This document shows positions 42,146-51,874 of a stretch of DNA of 64,000 bases, piece after piece; position 1 is the stretch's first letter, and each line of letters opens with the position of its first letter. Below the pieces are notes generated by a model that saw only the letters and a program-made list of their open reading frames with translations, was not told where the DNA came from and searched no databases. This DNA comes from Pontibacter harenae (lineage in GTDB: Bacteria > Bacteroidota > Bacteroidia > Cytophagales > Hymenobacteraceae), in NCBI RefSeq assembly GCF_020907245.1, contig NZ_JAJJWH010000006.1, positions 62,001 through 126,000 on the forward strand, given 5' to 3'. The translations under genes and the position numbers were made by a program.

Positions 42146-44553
42146 TGAAGAGGTGGCTGGTGCTGTTATTTTCAATCGTGTCCTTTTCTGGTTTTTGCCA
42201 AATGGTAACGGTAGTGGATAAAACTTCCTGGCTCCCTTTGGCTGGAGTTACCGTGACTGGAATTCCAGGGGGAAACTCAGTACAAACTGATGCGAACGGA
42301 AAGGCTGTAATTGCAGAACTGATGTACAAATCAGATTCTCTCAGATTTACCTATCTAGGTTTTCAGTCCAAAACAATGGCTGTAGCAGTAGTTCGGTCGC
42401 AGGAGTATAGGGTGGCGCTTGTGCCAGAGGTGCACGATATAGGGGAGGTGGTGATTTCGGCAGGGCGATTTTTGCCACAAAAGCAGGTGCCGCAGCAGGT
42501 AGAGGTGCTGCAGGCAAGGGAAATTGCCTTTGCGAGCCAACCTACTACAGCAGACTTATTGCAGCAAACAGGAAAAGTGCTGGTGCAGAAAAGCCAGATG
42601 GGAGGCGGCAGTCCCGTTATCAGAGGCTTTGAGGCGAACAAAGTACTTTTGGTAGTAGATGGCGTCCGCATGAACAATGCGATTTACCGTGGCGGCCACC
42701 TGCAAAATATCATTACCATCGACAATAGTGTGCTGGAACGGACAGAGGTTTTGTTTGGACCGAACTCCGTCATGTATGGTAGCGATGCTTTGGGTGGCGT
42801 GATCCATTTTTACACAAAGCGGCCCCAACTGGCGACGGCAGGGCAAAGTAATGCCTTTTCTGGTGAAGCCTATACCCGTTACGGTACTGCTGCAAACGAA
42901 TTTACGGCACATGCACAGGCAAATTACGGGCGTAGCAAGTGGGCAAGTTTTTCAGGTTTAACTTACACCAGTTTCGGTAATCTGCGGCAGGGCGCTAACC
43001 GCAGCAGTAACTACGGAGACCTGGGCATCAGGAATTACTATGCCGCCCGCACCGCCACCCGAGATACGATGCTGCTGAACCCGAACCCGAACGTGCAGCG
43101 CCCCACAGGCTATAAACAATACGATTTAATCCAGAAAGTGCTGTTTGAGCCAAACCGTAATATTTCGCACCAACTGAACCTGCAGTACTCCACCAGCACC
43201 GACATTCCCCGCTACGACCGCCTAACTGAGATGACAGGTGATGGAGAATTGAATTATGCCGAGTGGTACTATGGTCCGCAGGACCGTTTCCTGGCAAGCT
43301 ATAGCTTGGCCCTGAAAGATACAGCCAAACTCTATGACCAGGCACGCGTGGTGGCAGCGCTGCAAAGGCTGGAGGAAAGTCGCCATAACCGCCGCTTTGG
43401 CCGCAATGGTCTTTCGCATAGGGAAGAAGAGGTGTGGGTGTATAGCCTGGCAGCGGATTTTAGCAAGCAGCTACAGAAGCATAGACTGCAGTATGGCGTA
43501 GAGGCAAACTACAACGATGTGGCCTCTGAAGCAACCGAAGAAAATATAGAAATGGGTGTTTCTGCCCCGATCTCCACGCGCTACCCCGACGGTGGAGCCA
43601 CTATGCAAAGTTTAGCCGCTTTTTTGTCTAATACGTGGAGCGTTTCACCCAAGATTGTGCTCACGCAAGGAGTGCGGGCAGAGCGTGTAAGCTTGCATGC
43701 CGAGTTTAAGGATAAGACGTTTTTTCCTTTCTTAGAGGATGAAGTGACGCAGCATAGTTCGGCTGTGACAGGTAGCGTGGGTGGCACATGGCTACCAAGC
43801 CGTGATTGGCGTTTTTCACTGGTTGGAGCATCAGGTTTTCGTGCCCCTAATGTAGATGACTTAAGTAAGGTGTTTGATTCTGCACCAGGCATAGTTTTGG
43901 TGCCTAACCCAGATGTAAAGCCCGAATATACCTATACAGTAGACATGGGTGTTTCTAAAAGCTTTGCTGATATTCTATCGGTGGAGGTTGTTGGTTACTA
44001 CACCTGGTACCGTGATGCGTTGGTGGTGCGGCCGTTCCAGCTGCAGGGGCAGGATTCCATTGAATATGAAGGAGTGAAGAGCCAGGTAATGGCGAACGTA
44101 AATGCTAGTAATGCCTATATCTATGGCTATAGTGCCTCAGTGGCAGCCAATATAACGAGTGCAATTGTATTGAAATCGACCTTTTACTATACCTATGGGA
44201 GAGTTAAAGAAGAAACAGGCGATGTGCCCTTAGATCATATTCCCCCCTTCTTCGGTAAAACAAGTCTTTATTTAAATTTGAAAAAGCTACAGGCAGAATT
44301 TTTTGTGCTGTATAACGGGCAGAAAACGCTGCGAAACTATAGTTCATCAGGAGAAGACAACCTGCAGTATGCCACACCAACTGGTATGCCTGCCTGGTAT
44401 ACTCTGAACGTTCGTACTGCTTATCAACTTACGCCACACCTGCAGCTGCAGGCCGCTTTAGAAAACATAACTGATCGCTATTACCGTGTCTTTGCCTCAG
44501 GCATCAGCGCCCCAGGCCGTAACTTTGTAGTGACCTTGAGAGGAAGTTTTTAA
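42145..44553 (+). CDS. TonB-dependent receptor with carboxypeptidase-like N-terminal domain
   Basis: The 802-residue outer-membrane receptor has a signal peptide (LLFSIVSFSGFC), a CarboxypepD_reg-like domain (about 20-95), a plug (QQTGKVLVQKSQMGGGSPVIRGFEANKVLLVVDGVRMNNAIYRGGHLQN with the VLLVVDGVRMNNAIYRG core) and a 22-strand barrel ending FVVTLRGSF. It is not a SusC type and has the size of siderophore or haem receptors. The substrate is not identifiable. The start is the ATG at 42145 (MKRWLVL); a GTG three bases upstream is in frame. It is coupled with the PepSY gene through a shared base. Confidence 0.9.
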   Translation: MKRWLVLLFSIVSFSGFCQMVTVVDKTSWLPLAGVTVTGIPGGNSVQTDANGKAVIAELMYKSDSLRFTYLGFQSKTMAVAVVRSQEYRVALVPEVHDIGEVVISAGRFLPQKQVPQQVEVLQAREIAFASQPTTADLLQQTGKVLVQKSQMGGGSPVIRGFEANKVLLVVDGVRMNNAIYRGGHLQNIITIDNSVLERTEVLFGPNSVMYGSDALGGVIHFYTKRPQLATAGQSNAFSGEAYTRYGTAANEFTAHAQANYGRSKWASFSGLTYTSFGNLRQGANRSSNYGDLGIRNYYAARTATRDTMLLNPNPNVQRPTGYKQYDLIQKVLFEPNRNISHQLNLQYSTSTDIPRYDRLTEMTGDGELNYAEWYYGPQDRFLASYSLALKDTAKLYDQARVVAALQRLEESRHNRRFGRNGLSHREEEVWVYSLAADFSKQLQKHRLQYGVEANYNDVASEATEENIEMGVSAPISTRYPDGGATMQSLAAFLSNTWSVSPKIVLTQGVRAERVSLHAEFKDKTFFPFLEDEVTQHSSAVTGSVGGTWLPSRDWRFSLVGASGFRAPNVDDLSKVFDSAPGIVLVPNPDVKPEYTYTVDMGVSKSFADILSVEVVGYYTWYRDALVVRPFQLQGQDSIEYEGVKSQVMANVNASNAYIYGYSASVAANITSAIVLKSTFYYTYGRVKEETGDVPLDHIPPFFGKTSLYLNLKKLQAEFFVLYNGQKTLRNYSSSGEDNLQYATPTGMPAWYTLNVRTAYQLTPHLQLQAALENITDRYYRVFASGISAPGRNFVVTLRGSF

Positions 44554-44653
44554 AGAATTCAGTACAGATCCACAGCATTCACCTAATTGTGAGAGTCTTA
44601 CTGGCTACAATGGAACAAAGTATTTTGAACGGAAATTCGTGGACTGTAAAAGC

Positions 44654-44693
44654 ATCAGCCCTGCCACAATCAAATGTGGCAGGGCTGATTTTG
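44654..44693 (+). terminator. Terminator of the TonB receptor gene
   Basis: ATCAGCCCTGCCACA and TGTGGCAGGGCTGAT form a perfect 15-bp stem around a 6-base loop, followed by a T-rich stretch. Confidence 0.85.
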
Positions 44694-44709
44694 ATTTTAG
44701 AAAAACGTT

Positions 44710-44798
44710 GCCGTTGTTGTGTGTTCTCACCAACAACTTAAAATATTTTTGCTATTCGACACGCTTCTTGCTTGCTGGTGAGAACACACAGCAACGGC
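44710..44798. repeat. Inverted repeat with GCCGTTGTTGTGTGTTCTCACCA-type arms
   Basis: Two 23-base arms (44710-44732 and 44776-44798) are reverse complements with one mismatch. The core of each is GTGTTCTCACCA or its complement. A single related arm lies at 2493-2515 and a fragment at 3907-3918, so this is a dispersed element, perhaps a small non-autonomous repeat or an RNA hairpin. Confidence 0.7.
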
Positions 44799-44844
44799 TA
44801 GAGTACTCAATCTAACCTTAGTTCTGCTTAAAGTTTAAATATAC

Positions 44845-46503
44845 CTAAGAAGCAGTAGCCTGCGCTGACTCAATATAAAAGTTTGGATCAACTTTTACCT
44901 TCGCATTCTTCTTCAGCCCCTTCAGTTGCTGCCAACTGTTGGTCGGCTCCAGCCATTCCTCTTTACCATCTATGGTTACTTTAACAGGCATGTTAAAATT
45001 ATCCACAGTGTTGGTCCATCTATACTTCAGGTTCTTGCCCACCAATTGGTACTCCAGTTTCGGCACACGCACATCGCGCAGGTATTGATCGAAGAAAGAG
45101 GAGAGGTCGCGGCCAACGTGCTGGCTCAGGTAATCTTCAATTTGCTTCGTAGTAACGGTTTGGTGATAGAAGTCCTTGTTCATACCTCTCAGGATGCTTC
45201 GCCATTTTTCATCATCGTTCACGATCTGGCGCAGCGTGTGCAGCGTGTTGGCACCTTTAAAGTACATGTCGCCAGAGCCTGTGTTGTTCACATCATACTT
45301 ACCGATAATCGGAATGTCATTTTCGATGTTACCGCGCTGCCCGATCACATATTCGCTGGCTGCCTTTTTGCCGTAGTGATAGTCCAGGAATATATTTTCA
45401 GAGTAAGTGGTGAAGGCCTCGTGTATCCACATGTCGGCGGCATCTTTATAGGTAATGTTATTGGCGAACCACTCGTGCCCCGACTCATGTATGATGATAT
45501 AGTCGAACTTAAGCCCCCAGCCAGTGCCGCTCAGGTCGTAGCCTCTGTAGCCGTTCTGATAGCCATTGCCGTAGGTAACGGAACTCTGGTGTTCCATGCC
45601 CAGGTAAGGCGCCTCTACCAGTTTATAGCTATCTTCGTAAAAAGGATAAGGCCCGAACCAATGCTCAAAGGCTTTCAGCATTTTAGGCACATCCTTGAAC
45701 TGCTTTTTGGCTTTGTCCAGATTATAGCTCAGTACATAATAGTCGCAGTCGAGCTGGCCTTTTTCGCCCTGGTACTTCTCCCCGAAATGTACGTAGTCGC
45801 CGATGTTTACATTCACACCATAGTTGTTGATAGGATTGGAGACAAACCAGTGGAAGGTCTTCGTGCCATCGTTGTTCTGGTCTACACTCAGCAAACGGCC
45901 GTTCGAAACATCCATTAGTTTCTCAGGCACTGTCACGCTGATCTTCATGCTATCCACCTCGTCGTACATGTGGTCTTTGTTGGGCCACCAAATGCTGGCA
46001 CCGTCGCCCTGGTTCGAATTGGCTGCAAAAGGATTTCCGTTCGCATCACGCTGCCAGGTCATTCCGCCCGTCCACGGAGGGTTGGTACTAACTACAGGTT
46101 TACCGCCGTAGAAAACCTTTATGCTGTTCACAGCGCCAGGTGTTTGTTTTTCCTCCAGCTGAATATAGTACACGTTGCCATCTCTGTTAAACTGAAGTGG
46201 CTTCTCATTTTGTGTCACCTTCTCGATGGCCATAGGTGGCTGCAGGTCCAGCTGCATACGCTGGTTCGGTTGCAACACTTTATATTGCACGGTGTTAGAT
46301 CCTTTGATGGTGCTATCGGCAGGATTTACTTTTACATCAAGGTGATAATATGTTAAGTCCCACCATGCTCTTTCAGGGGTGATGGAACCACGCAGGGTAT
46401 CCTGGCGAGAGAACTCCGTTTGCTGGCCATGTTGTGCCTGGGCCGAAAGGGTCGTTAAAGAAAGCGCCAAGGCCAACGGAGGTAATACTTTAAATAATTT
46501 CAT
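44845..46503 (-). CDS. M1 family metallopeptidase (exported aminopeptidase-like)
   Basis: The 552-residue protein has a signal peptide (LALALSLTTLSAQAQ), the zinc motif HESGHEW (His339, Glu340, His343), the third ligand Glu362 in HEAFTTYSEN and the exopeptidase loop LGMEHQSS (302-306) in place of the usual GxMEN. The downstream fold after 450 is shorter than in full aminopeptidase N, consistent with the smaller Bacteroidota secreted M1 enzymes. It removes N-terminal residues or cleaves small peptides in the periplasm or outside. It is convergent with the TonB receptor. Confidence 0.9.
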   Translation of the reverse strand: MKLFKVLPPLALALSLTTLSAQAQHGQQTEFSRQDTLRGSITPERAWWDLTYYHLDVKVNPADSTIKGSNTVQYKVLQPNQRMQLDLQPPMAIEKVTQNEKPLQFNRDGNVYYIQLEEKQTPGAVNSIKVFYGGKPVVSTNPPWTGGMTWQRDANGNPFAANSNQGDGASIWWPNKDHMYDEVDSMKISVTVPEKLMDVSNGRLLSVDQNNDGTKTFHWFVSNPINNYGVNVNIGDYVHFGEKYQGEKGQLDCDYYVLSYNLDKAKKQFKDVPKMLKAFEHWFGPYPFYEDSYKLVEAPYLGMEHQSSVTYGNGYQNGYRGYDLSGTGWGLKFDYIIIHESGHEWFANNITYKDAADMWIHEAFTTYSENIFLDYHYGKKAASEYVIGQRGNIENDIPIIGKYDVNNTGSGDMYFKGANTLHTLRQIVNDDEKWRSILRGMNKDFYHQTVTTKQIEDYLSQHVGRDLSSFFDQYLRDVRVPKLEYQLVGKNLKYRWTNTVDNFNMPVKVTIDGKEEWLEPTNSWQQLKGLKKNAKVKVDPNFYIESAQATAS

Positions 46504-46759
46504 AGAGTTTTTTAGTGACAGAAGCTTTACAGTAAGTATAGCAACAACGTTTCGCTTGTGAATAACAAGAACTGTTCCTGTTTTACCTGTTTTTATAGTC
46601 CAATATAGGCAAAATTTAGCTTGTGCAGGTAATGCTGTGGCTGCTCTGTTTCAACAATCTGTGTTTGCCGCCGTACCTTTTCTAAGTTTATCCATTGATT
46701 TTTAAGCTTAAAGCCGCAAGTGCGGTCTTAGCTTTCAGCATATTTTAACGAGGAATTTT

Positions 46760-48538
46760 ATGGCGCAGCTGGTAAGCGATTATCTGGTAGAAAGGCTATC
46801 GAAATGGGGGGTAAAACGCATTTTCGGTTACCCTGGCGATGGCATTAACGGAATTATGGGAGCTATGCAAAGAGCAGCAGAGCCGCCCGAGTTTGTACAG
46901 GTGCGGCACGAAGAGATGGCTTCGCTCATGGCTTGTGCCCATGCCAAATTCACGGGTGAAGTAGGCGTGTGTATGGCCACTTCTGGACCTGGGGCTATCC
47001 ATTTGCTCAACGGTTTGTACGATGCCAAACTCGATCATCAGCCTGTAGTGGCCATTGTGGGGCAGAAAGCGCGTACGGCATTGGGAGGGCATGCGCAGCA
47101 GGAAGTGGACCTGATGGCTTTGTTTAAGGATGTGGCAGGCGATTATGTGCAGACGGCGATGGAGCCCAGCCAGATTAGGCACTTGATCGACAGGGCCATC
47201 CGTATTGCCAAAGCTCAGCGGACCGTTACCTGTGTTATCGTGCCAAATGATGTGCAGGAGCTGGAATACGAAGAGCCGAAGCATCAGCACCAGACGGTTC
47301 ATTCGGGCATCGGCTATACTTCGCCCCGCGTATTGCCTACTGACGAGGATTTGCAAAGAGCAGCTGAAGTACTAAATGCAGGAAAAAAAGTAGCTATACT
47401 GATAGGAGCAGGAGCCAAGGGAGCCGCCGAAGAAGTAACGCAGATAGCCGATGTATTAGGTGCTGGTGTAGCCAAAGCATATTTAGGAAAAGCCGCCCTA
47501 CCCGACGAACTACCTTTTGTAACGGGCGCCATTGGCTTCTTCGGAACCAATGCCACGCACCAGATGATGAAGGAATGCGATACGCTGCTGATGATCGGCT
47601 CAGGATTCCCCTACGCTGAGTTTTTGCCGAAAGAGGGACAGGCGCGTGGGGTGCAGATTGATATTGACGGACGTATGCTAAGTATACGCTACCCGATGGA
47701 AGTGCCGTTGGTAGGCGACAGCGCTGAAACCTTGCGTGCCCTGTTGCCGCTGCTGCAAAGAAAAGAAGACCGCTCGTGGCGCGAAAGTATTGAGCAAAGT
47801 ATAAAAGACTGGTGGCAGCTGCTGGCAGAACGGGCACAGCAGGAAGCAGATCCGCTCAATCCAAGATTGGTGTTCGAAAAGCTTTCCCCTAAGCTGCCAA
47901 ACAATTGTATCCTGGCTGCAGATTCAGGTTCTACTTCCAGTTGGATGGCTCAATACGTTAAAATCCGCGAAGGCATGAAGTTTTCTGTTTCGGGTACGCT
48001 GGCTACTATGGGCTGTGCCGTACCTTATGCCATTGCTGCCAAATTCGCTTATCCTGATAGGTTAGCCATTGCCTTTGCTGGCGACGGTGCCATGCAAATG
48101 GGCGGCAACGAAGAACTCATCACGATACAGAAATACTGGAAGCAGTGGGCTGACCCGCGCCTAATTGTACTTGTGCTCAACAACCACGACCTGAACTTCG
48201 TGACCTGGGAGCAGCGCCTGATGGCGGGTACACCGAGAATTGAAATGTCGCAGGAGGTGCCTGAATTCAACTATGCGCAATATGCCGAGTCCCTAGGTTT
48301 GATAGGCATCAGAATTGACAGCCCTGAGCAGGTGGAGGAGGCGTGGGAGAGAGCCCTAAACGCAGAGCGCCCTGTGGTGCTCGAAGCTGTAACCGATCCG
48401 AATATCATCACGCTGACGCCTGAGGTAGCCACCCGCTTTGCCGAAAATCTATCTTCTGCCATTGAAAAAGGAGACAAGGGTGCAGGAGAGCATTTGGATG
48501 AACCGCTGGCAAGTGAAGTAAAGCAGGCGAAGGAGTAA
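46760..48538 (+). CDS. Thiamine-diphosphate enzyme, pyruvate oxidase / acetolactate synthase-like
   Basis: The 592-residue cytosolic enzyme has the three domains of the ThDP family: an N-terminal PYR domain with catalytic Glu51 in QVRHEEMASLMACAHA and GFP-like ATSGPGAIHLLNGLYDAK, a central nucleotide-binding domain (VAILIGAGAKGAAEEV), and a PP domain with the ThDP motif AGDGAMQMGGNEELITI ending NNHDLN. It resembles the PoxB-type enzymes that act on pyruvate or other 2-oxoacids; FAD use is possible but no clear site is visible. There is no neighbouring metabolic gene to guide the substrate. It ends at an exceptionally long perfect hairpin. Confidence 0.85.
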   Translation: MAQLVSDYLVERLSKWGVKRIFGYPGDGINGIMGAMQRAAEPPEFVQVRHEEMASLMACAHAKFTGEVGVCMATSGPGAIHLLNGLYDAKLDHQPVVAIVGQKARTALGGHAQQEVDLMALFKDVAGDYVQTAMEPSQIRHLIDRAIRIAKAQRTVTCVIVPNDVQELEYEEPKHQHQTVHSGIGYTSPRVLPTDEDLQRAAEVLNAGKKVAILIGAGAKGAAEEVTQIADVLGAGVAKAYLGKAALPDELPFVTGAIGFFGTNATHQMMKECDTLLMIGSGFPYAEFLPKEGQARGVQIDIDGRMLSIRYPMEVPLVGDSAETLRALLPLLQRKEDRSWRESIEQSIKDWWQLLAERAQQEADPLNPRLVFEKLSPKLPNNCILAADSGSTSSWMAQYVKIREGMKFSVSGTLATMGCAVPYAIAAKFAYPDRLAIAFAGDGAMQMGGNEELITIQKYWKQWADPRLIVLVLNNHDLNFVTWEQRLMAGTPRIEMSQEVPEFNYAQYAESLGLIGIRIDSPEQVEEAWERALNAERPVVLEAVTDPNIITLTPEVATRFAENLSSAIEKGDKGAGEHLDEPLASEVKQAKE

Positions 48539-48540
48539 TA

Positions 48541-48602
48541 GATTTTTTTACAAAACAGCAGCGGCAGCCATTTGGCTGCCGCTGCTGTTTTGTAAAAAAA
48601 TC
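48541..48602. terminator. Bidirectional terminator with a perfect 29-bp stem
   Basis: Bases 48541-48569 and 48574-48602 are exact reverse complements around a 4-base ATTT loop; the core is AGCAGCGGCAGCC and both ends carry T- or A-runs. It lies between convergent genes and can end transcripts from both sides. Confidence 0.92.
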
Positions 48603-48636
48603 TTGTGTCTTACGTCCTGTGTCTTGTGTCTAAAAA
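48601..48636. repeat. TGTGTC/TACGTCC simple repeat, copy at 48.6 kb
   Basis: The same simple repeat as at 2931-2966 (32 of 36 bases). It directly adjoins the hairpin and runs to just before the stop codon of the second VPS10/BNR gene. Confidence 0.65.
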
Positions 48637-48639
48637 AGC

Positions 48640-51570
48640 CTAGCTTCTGCTTCTACGCTGCGGAGCTTTCAAAGTAAACTCTGAAGTAGCTTTACCACCG
48701 TTGGCTGTTTCTACTTCTATTGTATACTTGCCAGGCTGTAGGTAGATTGTTTTATTTTCGGCAGGTTCTACCTTTACGGCTTCTTCTCCATTCTTCTTTC
48801 CAGCATTCAGGGCTGTTTCGTAAGCCTGAGCATTGGCTGCATCTACCGAGAAGTTATAGCTGACGTAGTTCAGGCCGCGCTCACTTTCGTCTTTTATTTC
48901 TTGTAGCACCTGGCCTTTGTCGGTTTTGATGCGGATGGTGGTGGTGCCTGGGCTGGAGGTGTAGAATGGAATTTCCATGGTGCTCTCCATGGCTTCGCCC
49001 CACGCTCCCCATTTCTGACCCCAGCGTGGATTGTAGTTCACAGGCGCTAGGTCGAACAGGTGTAACCTTTGGCTAAGCAGGTCTGGCGTTAGCTGCTGCA
49101 GATGTGCTACATTTCCGATGTAGATAGAGCGGCCATGTGTGCCTACTACCAAGTCGTTCTCTCTCGGATGCACCACTAGGTCGTGTACCGAAACAGCAGG
49201 CATATCTGCAGCAAGCACCATAAAGTCACGACCTCTGTTTACTGAAACATATAAGCCGTGGTCGGTGCCTACGTACAGGATGTCAGGGTTTTTCGGATCT
49301 TCTTTTACGACGTTAATGGCTTCCATGGGCAGATTGCCGCCTAAGCGTTCCCATTTTTTGCCGTTATCTTCTGACACGTACAGGTACGGTGTAAAATCAT
49401 CCCAGCGATAGCCGTTCAGGGAAGCATACACACGACCTTCCTTATGGTTAGAAGCTACTACCGTAGATACCCACAAATTTTGCGGCAACTTATCAGAAAT
49501 ACGACCCCAAGTATTGCCACCGTCTTTCGACACATGAATGACCCCATCATCGGAACCTGTATACAACAGCCCGAAACGAAGTGGTGATTCATCTATTGTT
49601 GTTAGGGTCCCGTAGCCCACATCACCTTTAATACCTCCGTTTGTCAGGTCACCCGATAAGGTTTTCAGGTCCTCGCCACGGTTAAGAGAACGGTGGAATT
49701 TGTTCGAGCCATAGTATAGGATATCCTGGTTGTGGCGGCTCAAATGAATGGGTGCCTCCCAGTTAAAGCGCAACGGACGCTCGCCCAGTTCATGCGTAGG
49801 TTTGATCGACTGACGCTCGCCTGTCTGCTTATTAACGCGGGTATAGTTTCCGTACTGCGAACCGAAGTATACCATGTTGTTGTCGCGAGTGTCTACCTGC
49901 ACCATCATACCATCGCCACCACCAATTCGCTGGTAAGGATAGCGGCCGTTTTGGGTCCAGGAGGCGCTGGCTTTGTATGTGCTGGGGCCGTACCAGGTGC
50001 CATTATCCTGCAAACCGCCATATACGTTGTAAGGCTTTTCCATGTCCACGGCAATTGCGTAAAACTGCCCTACGGAAGGCGAGTTGGCTATAAACCAGTT
50101 CTTGCCATCGTCATAGGTGATGTTGATACCGCCGTCGTTTCCGTTTATGAGGTAGCCAGGTTTATCAGGACTCACCCATAGGGCCTGGTGGTCGGAGTGT
50201 ACGTTTTCGCCTTCAATGTTGCGGAACGTTTTACCGCCATCGTCTGATGTTAAGATAGGCACACCTAGAATGTAGATTTTATCAGGATCATGCGGAGCCA
50301 CACGTACCACACCAAAGTAATAGCCGTAGCTGGAGTACATATCGTCGATGTAGCTGTCGTGGGTTTTCTTCCAGGTTTTGCCGCCATCATCGGTGCGGTA
50401 TACTTCCGCTCCTTTTACAGGTGCAGAGGTAGTTTCTACGGTCGGGTCTTCCAGGTAATCTGCCAGGGCAACAGGCCTTACTTCTCCTTTTCTTACTTTT
50501 TCCTTAACCGATTTTGCTGTGTATTCTCTTGGGAAGCGGTTGTTGTCCAGAAACTCGTTCAGGTTTTTATCGTCCAGTGCCAGAAAAGCGCTTACCGTCA
50601 TGTTCTTAAACTGGCTTGCCTGCAGCTCGCCAGCTTTAGGTGTTTTCTTCTCCACCTGGCGCAGTTCCTGGTTATCCACCAGAGCGTACATAGTATTGGA
50701 GTTGCCAGGGAAGAGGCTTAAACCAATACGTCCTACGCCATCAGAGTCAGGAAAGCCACTGCTGGCTGTGCTGATGTCAGTCCAGGTGTTGCCACCGTCG
50801 GTAGATTTGTATACTCCAGAAGTTTTGCCACCCTCCACAAAGTTCCAGGCGCGGCGTTCGCGGTGCCACATAGCGGCATACACGTTGTTCGGGTTCTTCG
50901 GGTCAACCTGCAGGTCTATGGCTCCTGTGTTATCATCTATATAAAGCGTCTTTTCCCAAGTTTTGCCGCCATCGGTGGTTTTATATACACCGCGTTCTTT
51001 GTTTGGCGAGTAAAGATGCCCAAGCGCAGCTACCCAAAGGGTATTCGGATCGGTTGGGTGGATAATTACTTTGCCGATGTGGTGGGTGTCGTCTAGGCCC
51101 ATGTGTTGCCAACTCTTGCCACCATCCGTGCTCTTGTACATACCCACGCCAGAGTAGGAAGAGCGGCTGGAGTTGCTTTCGCCTGTACCAATCCAGATGG
51201 TTTCGTTGTTGTTCCAGTCAATGGCAATGTCGCCGATTGTCATCACGGCCTGCTCATCAAAAAGAGGTTCAAAAGAGATGCCGTTGTTGGTTGTTTTCCA
51301 CAGGCCGCCAGAGGCATAGGCGGCATAAAATGTAGTAGGGTCTTTGGGTGATATTTCGAGGTCGGTGATACGGCCGCTTTGTACAGTTGGCCCTACATTG
51401 CGGAAGGCGATGTTACTGGCAATAGAGGTTTGCTTCAGGTTCTGCCTTGTTTCTTTTGCCTGTAGCCTTTCGTTGGCGGGTGTTGCCGTTGGCTGCTTTT
51501 TCCGTTGGGCTTGTAGATTTCCGCAGGCAAGTGCCGTTAACAAAGCCGCGGCAAGTATACGTTTTTGCAT
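48640..51570 (-). CDS. Exported VPS10/BNR-type beta-propeller protein (second paralog)
   Basis: The 976-residue protein shares the architecture of the gene at 37651: signal peptide (LAAALLTALACGNLQAQ), an N-terminus IASNIAFRNVGPTVQSGR comparable with GLNWRSIGPYRGGR, then repeats with Asp boxes (GMYKSTDGGKSWQHM, GVYKTTDGGKTWEKT, VYRTDDGGKTWKKT) and the conserved HSDHQALWVSP and NDGGINITYDDGKNW. The C-terminal part is shorter and ends in a beta-rich segment (KYTIEVETANGGKATSEFTLK) without the helical tail. Function is unknown beyond ligand binding or glycosidase-like activity. Similarity between the two is partial, so the duplication is not recent. Confidence 0.85.
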   Translation of the reverse strand: MQKRILAAALLTALACGNLQAQRKKQPTATPANERLQAKETRQNLKQTSIASNIAFRNVGPTVQSGRITDLEISPKDPTTFYAAYASGGLWKTTNNGISFEPLFDEQAVMTIGDIAIDWNNNETIWIGTGESNSSRSSYSGVGMYKSTDGGKSWQHMGLDDTHHIGKVIIHPTDPNTLWVAALGHLYSPNKERGVYKTTDGGKTWEKTLYIDDNTGAIDLQVDPKNPNNVYAAMWHRERRAWNFVEGGKTSGVYKSTDGGNTWTDISTASSGFPDSDGVGRIGLSLFPGNSNTMYALVDNQELRQVEKKTPKAGELQASQFKNMTVSAFLALDDKNLNEFLDNNRFPREYTAKSVKEKVRKGEVRPVALADYLEDPTVETTSAPVKGAEVYRTDDGGKTWKKTHDSYIDDMYSSYGYYFGVVRVAPHDPDKIYILGVPILTSDDGGKTFRNIEGENVHSDHQALWVSPDKPGYLINGNDGGINITYDDGKNWFIANSPSVGQFYAIAVDMEKPYNVYGGLQDNGTWYGPSTYKASASWTQNGRYPYQRIGGGDGMMVQVDTRDNNMVYFGSQYGNYTRVNKQTGERQSIKPTHELGERPLRFNWEAPIHLSRHNQDILYYGSNKFHRSLNRGEDLKTLSGDLTNGGIKGDVGYGTLTTIDESPLRFGLLYTGSDDGVIHVSKDGGNTWGRISDKLPQNLWVSTVVASNHKEGRVYASLNGYRWDDFTPYLYVSEDNGKKWERLGGNLPMEAINVVKEDPKNPDILYVGTDHGLYVSVNRGRDFMVLAADMPAVSVHDLVVHPRENDLVVGTHGRSIYIGNVAHLQQLTPDLLSQRLHLFDLAPVNYNPRWGQKWGAWGEAMESTMEIPFYTSSPGTTTIRIKTDKGQVLQEIKDESERGLNYVSYNFSVDAANAQAYETALNAGKKNGEEAVKVEPAENKTIYLQPGKYTIEVETANGGKATSEFTLKAPQRRSRS

Positions 51571-51874
51571 AGTATAACTTTAGAAGATTAGAGTAGTTTG
51601 GGTTTCTAAAGCTAAGGATTTATGCGGGATTTTGGAAGTATAGGAGTTTGAATGAAGGATTAGGTAAAACTAACTCTATATACCCATTTAAATGGATAGA
51701 GAGAAAGATGCTCAAAACCATGTTGAAATTATTCTCATGCCTCAAGGTTGAGGCGCAGATGCCACTAGAATAGAAAGGTACGAGTTATAAACCTGCGCCA
51801 GCAAAAGAGGCAGATGAACGTTAGACATAAGTAGCCTTGTACCGCGCTCCCTCAGGAATCAGGCTTCTGTAGTT
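51571..51874. other. Gap between rhodanese and the second VPS10/BNR gene
   Basis: No gene. It contains a CCATTTAAATGG palindrome at 51684-51695 and a small GCCTCAA/TTGAGGC hairpin near 51738-51753 without a T-run. Confidence 0.5.
51678..51696. repeat. CCATTTAAATGG palindrome with TATATA flank (left copy)
   Basis: The 12-bp perfect palindrome CCATTTAAATGG at 51684-51695 is flanked on its left by TATATA. An inverted copy, with TATATA on the right, is at 52682-52699. Confidence 0.55.

Larger units (their letters stand above)
44554..44844. other. Intergenic region with terminator and inverted repeat
   Basis: No gene. It contains the receptor terminator at 44654-44689 and the long inverted repeat 44710-44798. 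Confidence 0.6.

Noticed and set aside
44926-45918. 330-codon open frame on the plus strand
   Set aside because: It is antisense to the clearly conserved M1 peptidase and has no signature of its own; a shadow of codon bias.
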